A stretch of DNA of 64,000 nt, taken from positions 62,001 through 126,000 of the forward strand of contig NZ_MZGX01000010.1 of assembly GCF_002051585.1 (NCBI RefSeq). The letters run 5' to 3'. This stretch comes from Ruminiclostridium hungatei. GTDB taxonomy: Bacteria > Bacillota > Clostridia > Acetivibrionales > DSM-1351. Both the position numbers and the translations under genes were made by a program. Under the pieces are notes generated by a model, which had not been told where the DNA came from, did not search any database, and saw nothing but the letters and a program-made list of their open reading frames with translations. Below are positions 18,046 through 28,150 of this stretch, piece by piece. Numbering within the stretch: position 1 is the stretch's first letter; each line of letters begins with the position of its first letter.

Positions 18046-19461
18046 ATGTGGTACAAGAAAAAAAGTCTGTCTGGCATCTCTTTTATTTTGACATGTTTTC
18101 TGCTAATGAGCACAGGTGCCGTGCAAGGACAGAATAATAAAATTGAAGCGGAAAAAATCTTAAAAGAAAAGATAACCCCAAAAGTCGTCAACGGCATTGC
18201 CTATATTCCTGTAAGGAAGTTTTATGAGTCACTTGGCTGGCAGGTTCTGTGGGATCAGCAGAAAAGTGCCGTTACTGTAAAAAATGACAACAGGCAGGTT
18301 GAATTCCTGAAGGGCAGCAGTACCGCCATAATTGACAAAGACTATGAAGTCAGGCTGGAATCGCCCTTAGCCATCCTGGAAGACAGGGCATATATCTGCA
18401 GTACATTTATCATACAGGAATTCGGCCTTAAAATAAAATGGGACAAGGAAAAAAATATACTGCTTGTGCCGGAGAAGGAAAGCCGCAGGGTTGAAATAAA
18501 CGGAAGCGGAAATGTGATAATACTCTCAGACAGTCTTATCTTAAATATTTATGAGGCATATGGTATGGATACGGTCAGGGACATGCTGCGGCATGCCGAC
18601 AGCCTGCTCAGCGGCGGAAATCCCGGGGAGGCGCTTCAAAAGTACAGGGAAGTGCTTGATAATATATCCCGGGAGCAATGCCCGGATACATATGCCTATG
18701 TTCTGTGCGGCATGGGGAATGCTTTAAGTGCGCTTGCCGGATTTAGCGAGTCCGGAGCCGGCATAGATGATGCTATTGATTTATATTTCAGAGCGGCCGG
18801 CATATTTAATGAGAATGGGAACTACGAATACCGGCGCATATACAACAATATCGGCCTTTGCTACAGCCGTTTGTACGAACTCACAGACCAAAAGGAGTAT
18901 CTGGAGCTTGCCAAAGACATGTTCTGTGCGGCAATGGAGGGCATGGGTGCGGTGAAGGATGAATTTGCCGCAGCCACTGTAGAAGAGAACCTGGGGAAAA
19001 CCTGCAACGCCCTGGGAGATAAGGAAGCAGCAGAAGAGCATCTATCAGTAGCCTTGAATGCATATAAAAGCCGGCTTGAGGCATACAGCGCCGTTGAAAA
19101 CCCGGAATCCTGGTCCGATTTAATGCTGAGGCTGGGAGAGGTGTATATCGAGCTCTCTTTTTTATATGACGGAGAAAATAATCTGCTGTTATCAAAAGAA
19201 TACTTTGAAAAGGCTCTGAAGGTCAGAGATATCGAAAGCTGCCCCCTGGATTATGCAAAGATTCAGCAAACTCTCGGGGATATATATTCATATCTTTTTG
19301 AAATTCACCAGGTATCTGATTACCTCCATAGCGCCATTGAAGCTTATAAGGAAAGTCTTAGGATATATTCCGCTGAAAAATATACCGCAAGGGCTGCTGC
19401 GGTGAATAATAAGCTGGGCAGGTTATATCTGAGGCTGGGGGCCATTGAAGGAGACCGCTAA
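18046..19461 (+). CDS. Secreted copper-amine-oxidase-N-like and TPR repeat protein
   Basis: This 471-residue exported protein has a signal peptide ending near GAVQGQ. Residues about 45-155 form a copper amine oxidase N-terminal-like domain (NGIAYIPVRKFYESLGWQVLWD and LEDRAYICSTFIIQEFGLKIKWD), common in clostridial surface proteins and without enzyme activity by itself. Then come the linker motif EINGSGNVIILSD and about six TPR-like helical pairs. ATG 18046 was chosen because GGAGAG ends 6 bases upstream and a signal peptide begins there; an earlier GTG at 17962 would put 28 residues before it. It is a smaller paralogue of the next gene and follows the membrane-anchored protein by about 90 bases. 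The ligand is unknown. Confidence 0.8.
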   Translation: MWYKKKSLSGISFILTCFLLMSTGAVQGQNNKIEAEKILKEKITPKVVNGIAYIPVRKFYESLGWQVLWDQQKSAVTVKNDNRQVEFLKGSSTAIIDKDYEVRLESPLAILEDRAYICSTFIIQEFGLKIKWDKEKNILLVPEKESRRVEINGSGNVIILSDSLILNIYEAYGMDTVRDMLRHADSLLSGGNPGEALQKYREVLDNISREQCPDTYAYVLCGMGNALSALAGFSESGAGIDDAIDLYFRAAGIFNENGNYEYRRIYNNIGLCYSRLYELTDQKEYLELAKDMFCAAMEGMGAVKDEFAAATVEENLGKTCNALGDKEAAEEHLSVALNAYKSRLEAYSAVENPESWSDLMLRLGEVYIELSFLYDGENNLLLSKEYFEKALKVRDIESCPLDYAKIQQTLGDIYSYLFEIHQVSDYLHSAIEAYKESLRIYSAEKYTARAAAVNNKLGRLYLRLGAIEGDR

Positions 19462-19594
19462 AAGCAGGCATAAAAGGCAAAACATAAAAGGAAAAATCGG
19501 ACAAGGCAGGTCACAGGCGAGGTGGGGGAAAGGACAGGCCAAGCCGGCAGGAATACTTTAAATAAATAACTACGGAAAACAGGAGGAACCCCAT

Positions 19595-22252
19595 ATGTAT
19601 ATTTACAGATTGAGAGTAACCATAGTTTTAATACTTGTCTTTATATTGATGTCAGGCATTTGTATTGCAGCCTCAGGGGAGGCGCGGGTGGAGCTGAACG
19701 GCAGGGCCGTAGCTATGGAGACAGTTCCTATTATTGTGGAGGACAGGGTATTTATTCCTGTAAAGGAGACCTTAAAGCTTTTGGGCTTTGAGGTGACTTG
19801 GGATTCCAAAGCCGGGTGGGCCGCCTGTGTAAAAGATAGGAAACAAATAGCTGTCAGGCCCAACAGTAAAACCGTACAGCTTGACGGAGGGAACTTGCCG
19901 CTTACCGGTGAGACCTTTATCCTCCAGGGCAAAATGTATGCTCCGCTGGATTTGATAGATAACTGCATGGAAATGCAGACATATTGGAATGCCGGAGATA
20001 AAAAAATTGAAATCTGGGCCAAAAACGAAGTGGGTATCCGGCTTCTCACCGATGACAGCATTGTTTTAATCGGAAGTGACAATATAGTGGGAGTCAGTAA
20101 AATATTAAGCCCCGGCAAGGTCAGGGACAGGATAGATAAGGCCCAGAAGCTACTGCAGGGAAATAACATTACCGGGTCACTTTATGAGTATGAAGAACTG
20201 CTGAAAAGCGTTTCCAGTACAAAGAACCCTGTGGAATACGGTGAGATAAAAATCGGGCTGTGCAGAGCATATATGGCTTTGTCCATGCTAGTAAACAAGG
20301 AGGAAAATCTGCTGAAAGCTGTCGGGTGTGCGGATGAAGCCTTAAAGGTATGTTCCGGGGAAAAATACGCTGAAATCTACGGAAACGCACAATTATGCCT
20401 GTCAAAGGCTTACTGCGAATTGTCAATGGTAAGAAACGCTGAAAAAAATATTGCCAAGTCACTGGAAGCCTCCAACAATGCATTAAAGGTATGCTCACCC
20501 AAGAAAAATACCGGCTTGTACTCAAATGTCCAGTACACTATGGGAAATGCGTATGTCAGAATGAATGGCATAAGGTACAGCGATGAGCAGCTTATAGCAG
20601 CAGACAAGGCATATGTACAGGCATTGGAGTACGTGGATAAAAAGCGGAATCCCCTGGATTACGCAAAAATAAAAACCGGCAGGGCCGATGTTTTTTACAG
20701 CCTTTCCCGCAAGCAGGATTCGGATAATTTACATAGAGCGATAGAAGAGCTTAACCAGGCGTTGGAGGCGCTGGAATACGATAAAGATTCATATTCCTAC
20801 ATCAGGGCATTAAATAATCTGGGTCTGTGCCATACCCGGCTGGCTGAGATGGAGGAACCTGAAAAAAATCTTCTTAAGGCAATCGGCATATATAACGACA
20901 TGGTTGGAAAAAGCAAGGGGTATGTATTTGATCTGGCTCTTGCCAATGCTGAGATGGGGAAAGCCTATGGTGATTTGAGCGATATTTCAGATACCCGGGA
21001 TAATCTGTACAAATCCTTAAGCGCCTTCAACAAGTCGTTGGAAGTAATAACCATCACGCGTTTTCCATTATTTTATGCCGACATACAGCGCTGTCTGGCA
21101 AATTCCTACAATGGACTGGCCAACTTAACAGACAAGGAGAAGAACCTGAACCTGTCCATTGCGGCACTGGGAGAGGCACTGAAGATATCCACCCTTGATA
21201 AATATCCCACTGACTATGCTTTCGTCAAGCTGGCATTGGGAACGGCATATATGAATTTATGGGAGATAAGGGAGCCGGAAAAAAATCTTCTTAAGGCAAT
21301 AGAAAATTTTAAGGCTGCACTTTCGGTAATTACACCGGAAAACTATCCGCATCAGTATGCAGGTACTTATAATAATATCGGGAATGCGTGCTATTATTTA
21401 TGCATCGTAAAGAATGACGGCCAGAACGCGCCGGAAGGTATAGCGGCTTTTGAAAAGGCCCTTGCCATATTCACCTATGATTCGTATCCCGTCAGGTTCG
21501 GACTTGCACACAACAATCTTGGAAACATTTATCTGTTTTTGGCCGACCTGAAGAACCAGGAGGAAAATTTACAAAAGGCTGCAAAGGAATATGAGCTGGC
21601 TTTGAATATCTTTACTCCGGAAGCGTATCCCCTGGATTTTGCCATGGCAAAATTCAATCTGGGAACGGTTTATTACAAGTATTCAGAAAAAAATAACGAT
21701 GAGGAATACCTGTCAAAAACTATGGATGCCTTTAATGAAGTGCTCCGAGTATGTACCCTTGAGGGCTACCCCTTGTACCATGCCAAGGCTCAGATAGCCC
21801 AGGCCGGGGCATATTCAGATTTTGCAAGGGCGGGTCATGAAGAATATTATACCAGGGCTTTTGAAGCATATACTCAGGCCTTGAAGGTCATTACTCCAGA
21901 AAATGATCCTCTGGATTATGCCCTGATATTAAAGGGACAGGCGACAAACTACAGGAATATTGGAGTGGGCAGGGGGAAGGAAGCAGATTTAAGCAAGGCA
22001 ATAGAATATTATTCAAAAGCACTTGAAATATGTACCAGCCGGGATTATCCCCTTTATCATGGTGAAGTGAAGAGCGATATGGGTCTTGCATACCTGGAGC
22101 TTGCAAAGATAAATAATTCACGGGCAGATGCTTCCCAGGCAATAAAGTGTTTTGACGAGGCCTTAAAGGTTCTTCAGCAGAACCTTGATTCCATGGCATA
22201 CAATAATGCATTGAAATACAGAGACGCAGCACTGAAAATCCTGCAAGGCTGA
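19595..22252 (+). CDS. Large secreted copper-amine-oxidase-N-like and TPR repeat protein
   Basis: This 885-residue exported protein has a signal peptide (VTIVLILVFILMSGICIA), then a copper-amine-oxidase-N-like domain (about 30-135), a linker motif LTDDSIVLIGSDNIV, and about 14 TPR-like repeats of roughly 47 residues filling the rest. The repeats share the pattern AL-x-V-x-T-P-E-x-YP-x-x-YA ... LG-x-AY-x-x-L ... NL-x-KAI. They form an elongated superhelix likely to bind peptides or protein partners on the cell surface. AGGAGG precedes the ATG. It is a paralogue of the upstream gene, followed after 180 bases by an ABC exporter. A role in handling or sensing the modified peptide is a guess from position. 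Confidence 0.82.
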   Translation: MYIYRLRVTIVLILVFILMSGICIAASGEARVELNGRAVAMETVPIIVEDRVFIPVKETLKLLGFEVTWDSKAGWAACVKDRKQIAVRPNSKTVQLDGGNLPLTGETFILQGKMYAPLDLIDNCMEMQTYWNAGDKKIEIWAKNEVGIRLLTDDSIVLIGSDNIVGVSKILSPGKVRDRIDKAQKLLQGNNITGSLYEYEELLKSVSSTKNPVEYGEIKIGLCRAYMALSMLVNKEENLLKAVGCADEALKVCSGEKYAEIYGNAQLCLSKAYCELSMVRNAEKNIAKSLEASNNALKVCSPKKNTGLYSNVQYTMGNAYVRMNGIRYSDEQLIAADKAYVQALEYVDKKRNPLDYAKIKTGRADVFYSLSRKQDSDNLHRAIEELNQALEALEYDKDSYSYIRALNNLGLCHTRLAEMEEPEKNLLKAIGIYNDMVGKSKGYVFDLALANAEMGKAYGDLSDISDTRDNLYKSLSAFNKSLEVITITRFPLFYADIQRCLANSYNGLANLTDKEKNLNLSIAALGEALKISTLDKYPTDYAFVKLALGTAYMNLWEIREPEKNLLKAIENFKAALSVITPENYPHQYAGTYNNIGNACYYLCIVKNDGQNAPEGIAAFEKALAIFTYDSYPVRFGLAHNNLGNIYLFLADLKNQEENLQKAAKEYELALNIFTPEAYPLDFAMAKFNLGTVYYKYSEKNNDEEYLSKTMDAFNEVLRVCTLEGYPLYHAKAQIAQAGAYSDFARAGHEEYYTRAFEAYTQALKVITPENDPLDYALILKGQATNYRNIGVGRGKEADLSKAIEYYSKALEICTSRDYPLYHGEVKSDMGLAYLELAKINNSRADASQAIKCFDEALKVLQQNLDSMAYNNALKYRDAALKILQG

Positions 22253-22431
22253 AAGCCTCACATATATCCGTAAAATCATACAGGTCAATTCCCGGTCAAC
22301 AATAAGACAGCCTGTTTATATTAAGCTGTTAAGTCAAATGTGATAGTCTATGACTGAGTTATGACTGAATCATGTAAAAATATTCATATTGATTATCAAG
22401 GTGTCCGCTAAAGACAGGGTGTGAGGTTAAA

Positions 22432-24213
22432 ATGCTGAAGCTGAAGGATTTAAAACAAAAAAAAGATTTTCTGCTGCTAAGGAGAGCCTTTAAATATTTA
22501 CGACCGCATAAAAAAAGCTTCATCCTCGCATTTATAATGATTCTGGGCGGTATAGGTACGGGCCTTGCAGGACCGGTGCTCTGGGGCAGGATACTTGACA
22601 GTCTTTTTGAGAAGAACCTGGAAGGGGCACTGTACAATATCTTTTACAGTCTCATAGCAGGAATGCTTACCTGTATACTGGCATATTTCCAGTCACATAT
22701 GTTTGCCTCTCTTAACCAGAATATAATATTTGACCTGAAGAAAGACATGTATAAGGCGCTGCTGGACCTCCCTGTGAATGCCTATGACAATACCGACAGC
22801 GGGGAACTGATGTCCAGGCTCCACGGAGATGCGGCAGAGGTTGCAAATACCCTTACCGGTACTCTGCTGAATGCCGCTGTGGATGTGTTGCGCCTTATGG
22901 CCATTGGCTTTGCTGTTCTTGTCATAAGCGGCAGATTGGCATTAATAGTAGCTGTTTCATTTCCGGTCTCTTATCTTATAGCCCAAAAAACAGGTAAAAA
23001 AATCAGAGCCTGCAACAAACAGTTGTCGGAGTTGAATGATAAATACTACAGTAATACCGGAGGAGCTATCTGGGGTATCAGGGAGGTAAAAAGCCTTGGT
23101 ATAAAAGGAGAAAGGCTGGCTTCCTTTACAAGGCTTGCTGTCAGTCTTAAGGAAAAGCTGATTTCAATACAGCTACTAGGTGCCATGGCTCAACTTATGC
23201 TGAATTCTGTAAATACCCTTGCCCAGGCGGCAATAACAATAGCTGGAGGAGTATTCGTCATAACCGGCGCATTGCATATCCGGCTCTTCATAGCTTTTTA
23301 CGCATATTCCGGCCAGCTCACCGGGGCTCTGTCCAATATAAGCAGGGTGGGGCTCAGCCTGCAGCAGGTCATGAATTCCCTTGAAAGAATTTTTCTGTTG
23401 CAGGACGGACTGGAATATCCGCCAGACAGCTTTGGAAATAAAAGTCTGAAAGATATAAAAGGAAATATAAGATTTGAAAATGTCTCATTTGGATATACCC
23501 AGGGGCAAAAGGTTCTGGACAAGGTAACGATGGATATTCCCGCAAGGGGGAGAACTGCTGTCGTGGGCAGCAGCGGAAGCGGGAAAACCACCCTGTTCAA
23601 TCTGATGCTCAGGTTCTACCAGCCCTGCGCGGGCAGGATACTTGTGGACGGCATTGATATAAAGGAAATCAAGGAGGAGGATTTGCGCAAAAATATTTCA
23701 GTTGTACGTCAGGAGCCATATCTTTTCACAATGTCCATCCGGGACAACCTGCTGCTGGCAAACCCCCATGCAACGCAGCAGCAGATGGAAACCGCATGCA
23801 AAAGAGCCTATATACATGAATTTATTGAAAGCCTGCCCCACAAATATGATTCCCTGTTGGGGGAAAACGGTATAAACCTGTCAGGGGGACAGAGGCAGAG
23901 AATTGCCATAGCCAGGGCTCTTATGAAAGAATCAAAAATAATACTCTTTGATGAGGCGACTTCGTCTCTCGACAACGAATCACAATTTTTTATCAGCAGG
24001 GCAATAAATGAAATATCGGGGGAATGTACGGTAGTTGTCATAGCACACAGGCTTTCTACAATAATTGAAGCCGATGTCATATATGTCATGGACAAGGGCG
24101 GCATAGCCGGACAGGGCAGCCATAAATCCCTTATAAACGTAAACAGCGTATACAGAGATTTATACAGGGCCGAGGTTGAACTTATCAGTGATAACTGTGC
24201 AGAAGTGGTCTGA
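22432..24213 (+). CDS. ABC exporter, fused membrane and ATPase half-transporter
   Basis: This 593-residue half-transporter acts as a dimer. Residues about 30-310 hold six membrane helices of the type I exporter fold. Residues about 345-585 form the ATPase, with Walker A GSSGSGKTTL, Q loop VVRQEPYLF, signature NLSGGQRQRIAIARA, Walker B IILFDEATSSLD and switch His in IAHRLSTI. There is no N-terminal C39 peptidase domain, consistent with leader removal by the separate subtilase. It could export the mature CXXX-repeat peptide or give self-protection, judged only by being the last gene in the plus-strand run next to the peptide locus; a drug or lipid exporter cannot be excluded. Confidence 0.9.
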   Translation: MLKLKDLKQKKDFLLLRRAFKYLRPHKKSFILAFIMILGGIGTGLAGPVLWGRILDSLFEKNLEGALYNIFYSLIAGMLTCILAYFQSHMFASLNQNIIFDLKKDMYKALLDLPVNAYDNTDSGELMSRLHGDAAEVANTLTGTLLNAAVDVLRLMAIGFAVLVISGRLALIVAVSFPVSYLIAQKTGKKIRACNKQLSELNDKYYSNTGGAIWGIREVKSLGIKGERLASFTRLAVSLKEKLISIQLLGAMAQLMLNSVNTLAQAAITIAGGVFVITGALHIRLFIAFYAYSGQLTGALSNISRVGLSLQQVMNSLERIFLLQDGLEYPPDSFGNKSLKDIKGNIRFENVSFGYTQGQKVLDKVTMDIPARGRTAVVGSSGSGKTTLFNLMLRFYQPCAGRILVDGIDIKEIKEEDLRKNISVVRQEPYLFTMSIRDNLLLANPHATQQQMETACKRAYIHEFIESLPHKYDSLLGENGINLSGGQRQRIAIARALMKESKIILFDEATSSLDNESQFFISRAINEISGECTVVVIAHRLSTIIEADVIYVMDKGGIAGQGSHKSLINVNSVYRDLYRAEVELISDNCAEVV

Positions 24214-24465
24214 TGCAAGGGTAGCAGACGGGAAACCCATTATATATGGAAGCATTTTCAAATATGTGTAAATATTTTGTTGTATAATTTTGCACTAAGT
24301 TGTAGACAAGAATTTGCACATTTAAACAAGTTGTTCTATTTTGTATAGCTGTCCAATTAATTAAAATGTAAATATACAAAACAGGTTAAAAGGTGATTTT
24401 TGGACTATGAATGCCTGTTGGTGACATTTATATATATAATACATTATGAAGGGTGGCATTTACTC

Positions 24466-25458
24466 ATGGAATCGAGTTTGACTACTAAAAGGGGCAAAGC
24501 CTTAAAGTCAGTGCATAAACACGGGTTTTTGTACGAACTGAAAAAGAATAAAGTACTGTTTTTGATGATGCTCCCTGCATTGGCTGTAATATTAGTGAAC
24601 AACTATTTACCGATGGCAGGAGTGTTAATCGCTTTTAAGAATTTCAAGTATTTCGGAAGGAACTTTTTTGAGAACTTCTTTAAAAGTAAATGGGTGGGTC
24701 TTGAAAATTTTGAATTCTTCACAGCTACGCCGGACGCCTTCACAATAACAAGAAATACACTTTTGTACAATCTTGCATTTATTGTTATAGGCTTGGTAAT
24801 TTCAGTTTTCTTTGCAATCATCCTCAATGAGATCAAAGGAAAATATACATCGAAATTTTATCAGGCAAGCATGTTTCTTCCGTATTTCATGTCATGGATA
24901 GTAGTCAGCTATCTTGTGTTTGCATTATTAAGTGAAGAACAGGGTTTTGTAAACAAGAGCCTGCTTCCGATGCTGGGTGTGAGTGCCGACGCACTGCCTA
25001 CCTGGTACGGTGACCCGGGCAAATGGCCGATTATATTGACCCTTGTAAATACGTGGAAGTTTACAGGCTACAACTGTGTTGTTTATGTGGCCGCAATAGC
25101 AGGTATCGATCAGGAGTATTACGAAGCTGCAACTGTTGACGGAGCTTCAAGGTTCTATCAGATAAGAAAGATTACAATACCGTTGCTGACACCTTTGATG
25201 GTAATATTGACCCTGCTTGCAGTGGGACGTGTCTTCTATTCGGATTTCGGTCTGTTCTTCAGTGTTACCAGAAATGTTGGTACCTTGTTCGAGACAATTG
25301 GAGTTATAGACACTTATGTGTATAATGCCCTGCGTAACCTCAATGATGTGGGAATGGCATCGGCAGCCGGTTTATATCAATCACTGTGCGGATTTATCCT
25401 GGTTTTGTCCTCTAACCTGATTGTCAGGAAGATAGACCCGGATAAAGCACTCTTTTAG
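24466..25458 (+). CDS. Oligosaccharide ABC importer permease (LplB type)
   Basis: This 330-residue inner membrane permease has about six helices and the ATPase-docking loop EYYEAATVDGASRFYQIRKITIPLL. The long N-terminal hydrophilic stretch followed by LFLMMLPALAVILVNNYLPM is typical of the LplB/YteP subgroup of CUT1 permeases. These pair with a ~300-residue partner and a large lipoprotein, both present downstream. ATG 24466 follows GGGTGG; upstream in-frame codons have no ribosome site. No ATPase gene is present, as usual for clostridial CUT1 systems, which use a shared MsmK-type ATPase. The substrate is probably a cellodextrin or related oligosaccharide, given the cellobiose phosphorylase in the same run. 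Confidence 0.93.
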   Translation: MESSLTTKRGKALKSVHKHGFLYELKKNKVLFLMMLPALAVILVNNYLPMAGVLIAFKNFKYFGRNFFENFFKSKWVGLENFEFFTATPDAFTITRNTLLYNLAFIVIGLVISVFFAIILNEIKGKYTSKFYQASMFLPYFMSWIVVSYLVFALLSEEQGFVNKSLLPMLGVSADALPTWYGDPGKWPIILTLVNTWKFTGYNCVVYVAAIAGIDQEYYEAATVDGASRFYQIRKITIPLLTPLMVILTLLAVGRVFYSDFGLFFSVTRNVGTLFETIGVIDTYVYNALRNLNDVGMASAAGLYQSLCGFILVLSSNLIVRKIDPDKALF

Positions 25459-25471
25459 GAGGTAGGAAGAG

Positions 25472-26386
25472 ATGAAACATAATGAGAACTCAAATACATT
25501 AAATACGGTTTCACCTTTTTGGAACGGACTATTTCATGTAATTTTTACATTGTATTCACTGGCCTGTATCATACCGCTGCTGCTGGTAATCGGGGTTTCC
25601 TTCACTGATGAAAAGACAGTAGTTACCTCAGGTTACAATTTTATACCCAAGGTGTTCAGTCTTGAGGCTTACAAGTGGGTTGTAAAAAGCGGAGATGCCA
25701 TAGTAAGGGCTTACGGCTTATCCATAATGATTACCATAGTGGGTACTATCCTAAGTGTTTCAATAATAGCAATGTTTGCCTATGTAATATCAAGAAAGGA
25801 CTTTAAGTACAGAAATACTTTTTCCTTTATAGTGTTTTTCACCATGATATTTAATGGCGGTCTGGTTCCCTGGTATATGGTATATACAAACTTCCTCCAC
25901 ATCAATGATACCCTGCTGGCATATATTATTCCTTCGCTGGTAAATGCATGGTATGTAATGATTATGAGGACCTTCTTCCAGACAAATGTACCTGATTCTA
26001 TTATAGAATCGGCAAAGATTGACGGAGCCGGAGAATTCAGAACTTTCATTCAGATAGTAATACCACTGGCAAAACCCGGTTTGGCGACAATAGCACTATT
26101 TCAGACACTGGGCTTCTGGAATGACTGGTATCTGCCATTAATGCTTATTGAAAATGCCAAGCTTTATAATCTCCAATACATTTTGTACAAGACACTTACT
26201 GCCATACAGTATTTGGCAACAGCTTCAAACATGACTCAGGGTACAGCGGAAATATTGGCAAAGCTGCCTTCGGAAACAGCGCGTATGGCCATGTGCGTAC
26301 TGGCAATCGGTCCTATAATACTGGCCTATCCGTTCTTCCAGAAATACTTTGTAAAAGGTCTTACAGTTGGTGCAGTAAAAGGCTAA
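25472..26386 (+). CDS. Oligosaccharide ABC importer permease (LplC/YtcP type)
   Basis: This 304-residue inner membrane protein is the second permease of the heterodimer, 13 bases after the first, with an AGGAGG ribosome site. Six helices are visible, along with the docking loop DSIIESAKIDGAGEFRTFIQIVIPLAKPG. The ending FFQKYFVKGLTVGAVKG is the classical C-terminus of CUT1 permeases of this subgroup. It forms the translocation pore with the preceding protein and receives sugar from the lipoprotein encoded next. Confidence 0.94.
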   Translation: MKHNENSNTLNTVSPFWNGLFHVIFTLYSLACIIPLLLVIGVSFTDEKTVVTSGYNFIPKVFSLEAYKWVVKSGDAIVRAYGLSIMITIVGTILSVSIIAMFAYVISRKDFKYRNTFSFIVFFTMIFNGGLVPWYMVYTNFLHINDTLLAYIIPSLVNAWYVMIMRTFFQTNVPDSIIESAKIDGAGEFRTFIQIVIPLAKPGLATIALFQTLGFWNDWYLPLMLIENAKLYNLQYILYKTLTAIQYLATASNMTQGTAEILAKLPSETARMAMCVLAIGPIILAYPFFQKYFVKGLTVGAVKG

Positions 26387-26388
26387 TA

Positions 26389-26425
26389 CCATATTGGGCT
26401 TATTTTTATTAAGTTCCAAATATGG
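26389..26425 (+). other. Intercistronic hairpin before the binding-protein gene
   Basis: CCATATTGG (26389-26397) can pair with CCAAATATGG (26416-26425), with further pairing of CTTA/TAAG inside. It lies between the permease stop and the binding-protein ribosome site. Hairpins at such places can stabilise the downstream part of the message so that the binding protein is made in excess. Confidence 0.5.
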
Positions 26426-26467
26426 ACAAAGCATAAATAATATTTATAATTTTAAGGAGGTTAACAC

Positions 26468-28015
26468 ATGCAAAAGGCAAAAAGACTTATTGGTTTGATT
26501 TTGGTTCTGTGTTTGGCAGTCACTTTTGTGGTTGGTTGCGGAAATGATGATGGTGCATCAAATTCAACATCACCTTCAACTTCCACTGCTTCAGGTTCAT
26601 CAGTTGCTGCAGATTCATCAGTAGTACTTGATCCTGTTGAATTGAAGTGGTATGTTATCGGTAATGGTCAGCCTAAGGACATGGATGCAGTTTTAGCGAA
26701 GGTTAATGACTATTTGAAGCCTAAAATTAACGCTACATTAAAACTGAGCATATTTACCTGGGGAGATGACTTTGAGCAGAAGATGGGTGCAAAGGTTGCT
26801 TCTGGTGAAGAATTCGATATAACCTTTACTTCAAACTGGGCACTTAACTACCTGCAGAATGCTCCAAAGGGCGCATTTGTAGATCTCACTCCTATGTTGG
26901 ATCAGTACGCTCCACAGACTAAGGCTCTGTTGGGTGACAAGGTTATCAAGGGTGCTTCTATCGATGGAAAGCTCTTTGCTATCCCAACTAACAAGGAAAT
27001 GGCTCACAACTGGGGCTTCCTTATAAACAAGGACCTTGCAGACAAGAATGGTATCGATATTTCAACTATAAAGAAGTTTGAAGATATCGAACCTGCTCTT
27101 AAGATAATCAAAGAAAAAGAACCTGGCGTAGAACCTTTCCAGACTGTTGTTGGAGAATCTGCTTACAGAATTCTTGATTTTGAAAAGATGGTTGATGATA
27201 ATGTTCCCGGAGCTATCTATGGCGACGGAAGAGATACCAAGGTTATAAATGACTTTGATTCTCCTGAAGCAAAGACATTGTTTACAACTTTACACAACTG
27301 GTTCAAAGCCGGCTATATCAGAAAAGATGCTGATACAATAACCGACTGGCAGGCAAACAGAAAAGCTGGTAAGGTATTCTCAGCAGTAGCTTCATTGAAG
27401 CCTGGTAAAGATGGTGAAGAAAGTGTATCATCAGGAATAAACTGGGTACAGGTTGACATTACTAAGCCAATGGCAACTACTCGTGAAATGACTGGTGCTA
27501 TGCAGGCTATATCCAAGTCATCAAAGAATCCTGAAAGATCTTTGATGTTCCTTGAATTATTCAATACTGATCCAGAACTTTGTAACCTGATCAACTATGG
27601 TATAGAAGGAACTCACTATACTAAGGTTGCAGATACCAAGATTGAGGTGACTCAGGCAGGTAAAGACGGTTACAACCCAGGAACTCCTTGGATGTTTGGT
27701 AACCAGTTCAACACTTACATCTATGATTCAGAGAAATTTGATTCAGCAACTGCTAAGTGGGATCAGTTCAAAGCTTACAATGAATCAGCAACAGCTTCAC
27801 CAATACTTGGTTTCACTTTCAACTCTGAGCCTGTAAAGACTAAGGTTGCAGCGTTGACCGGTATTAAGAAGCAGTTTATGCCAGGTCTTGAAACTGGTAA
27901 ATCAGATCCTGCAACAGTACTTCCTAAGTTTATTGATAAGCTTAAGGCTGCCGGCTTGGACGATGTTCTTGCTGAAATGCAGAAGCAGGTTGATACTTTC
28001 TCAGCTAATAAATAA
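26468..28015 (+). CDS. Oligosaccharide-binding lipoprotein of the ABC importer (LplA-like)
   Basis: This 515-residue lipoprotein has a signal peptide ending in the lipobox FVVGC and a Ser/Thr-rich tether. A large family 1 binding-protein fold follows, including the NKEMAHNWGFLINKDLAD segment. The length and the two neighbouring permeases match LplABC-type systems. Codon use differs from its neighbours, with many GCT, GTT, TCA and ACT codons, as in highly expressed clostridial genes. A hairpin precedes the gene and a strong terminator follows. Its likely ligand is a cellodextrin, by context. Confidence 0.92.
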   Translation: MQKAKRLIGLILVLCLAVTFVVGCGNDDGASNSTSPSTSTASGSSVAADSSVVLDPVELKWYVIGNGQPKDMDAVLAKVNDYLKPKINATLKLSIFTWGDDFEQKMGAKVASGEEFDITFTSNWALNYLQNAPKGAFVDLTPMLDQYAPQTKALLGDKVIKGASIDGKLFAIPTNKEMAHNWGFLINKDLADKNGIDISTIKKFEDIEPALKIIKEKEPGVEPFQTVVGESAYRILDFEKMVDDNVPGAIYGDGRDTKVINDFDSPEAKTLFTTLHNWFKAGYIRKDADTITDWQANRKAGKVFSAVASLKPGKDGEESVSSGINWVQVDITKPMATTREMTGAMQAISKSSKNPERSLMFLELFNTDPELCNLINYGIEGTHYTKVADTKIEVTQAGKDGYNPGTPWMFGNQFNTYIYDSEKFDSATAKWDQFKAYNESATASPILGFTFNSEPVKTKVAALTGIKKQFMPGLETGKSDPATVLPKFIDKLKAAGLDDVLAEMQKQVDTFSANK

Positions 28016-28073
28016 TAGAGAAATTGGTTGTAGTTAATCCAACTTGACTTTAATTACCAATTAGATGTAAAAT

Positions 28074-28110
28074 AGGGCTAGCGCTTTTAGTATAGCGCTG
28101 GCCCTGTTTT
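28074..28110 (+). terminator. Terminator after the importer operon
   Basis: A 12-bp stem AGGGCTAGCGCT / AGCGCTGGCCCT with one mismatch and an 8-base loop is followed by GTTTT. It separates the importer genes from the LacI-type regulator gene and may allow partial read-through. Confidence 0.85.
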
Positions 28111-28150
28111 AGTTAAAATCTGTAAATAGTTTAAATAAGGTGAAGTGGAT

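Noticed and set aside
22385-22405. Fur-like AT-rich site (ATTGATTATC) before the ABC exporter
   Set aside because: Only one arm is good and there is no iron-related gene at this position.
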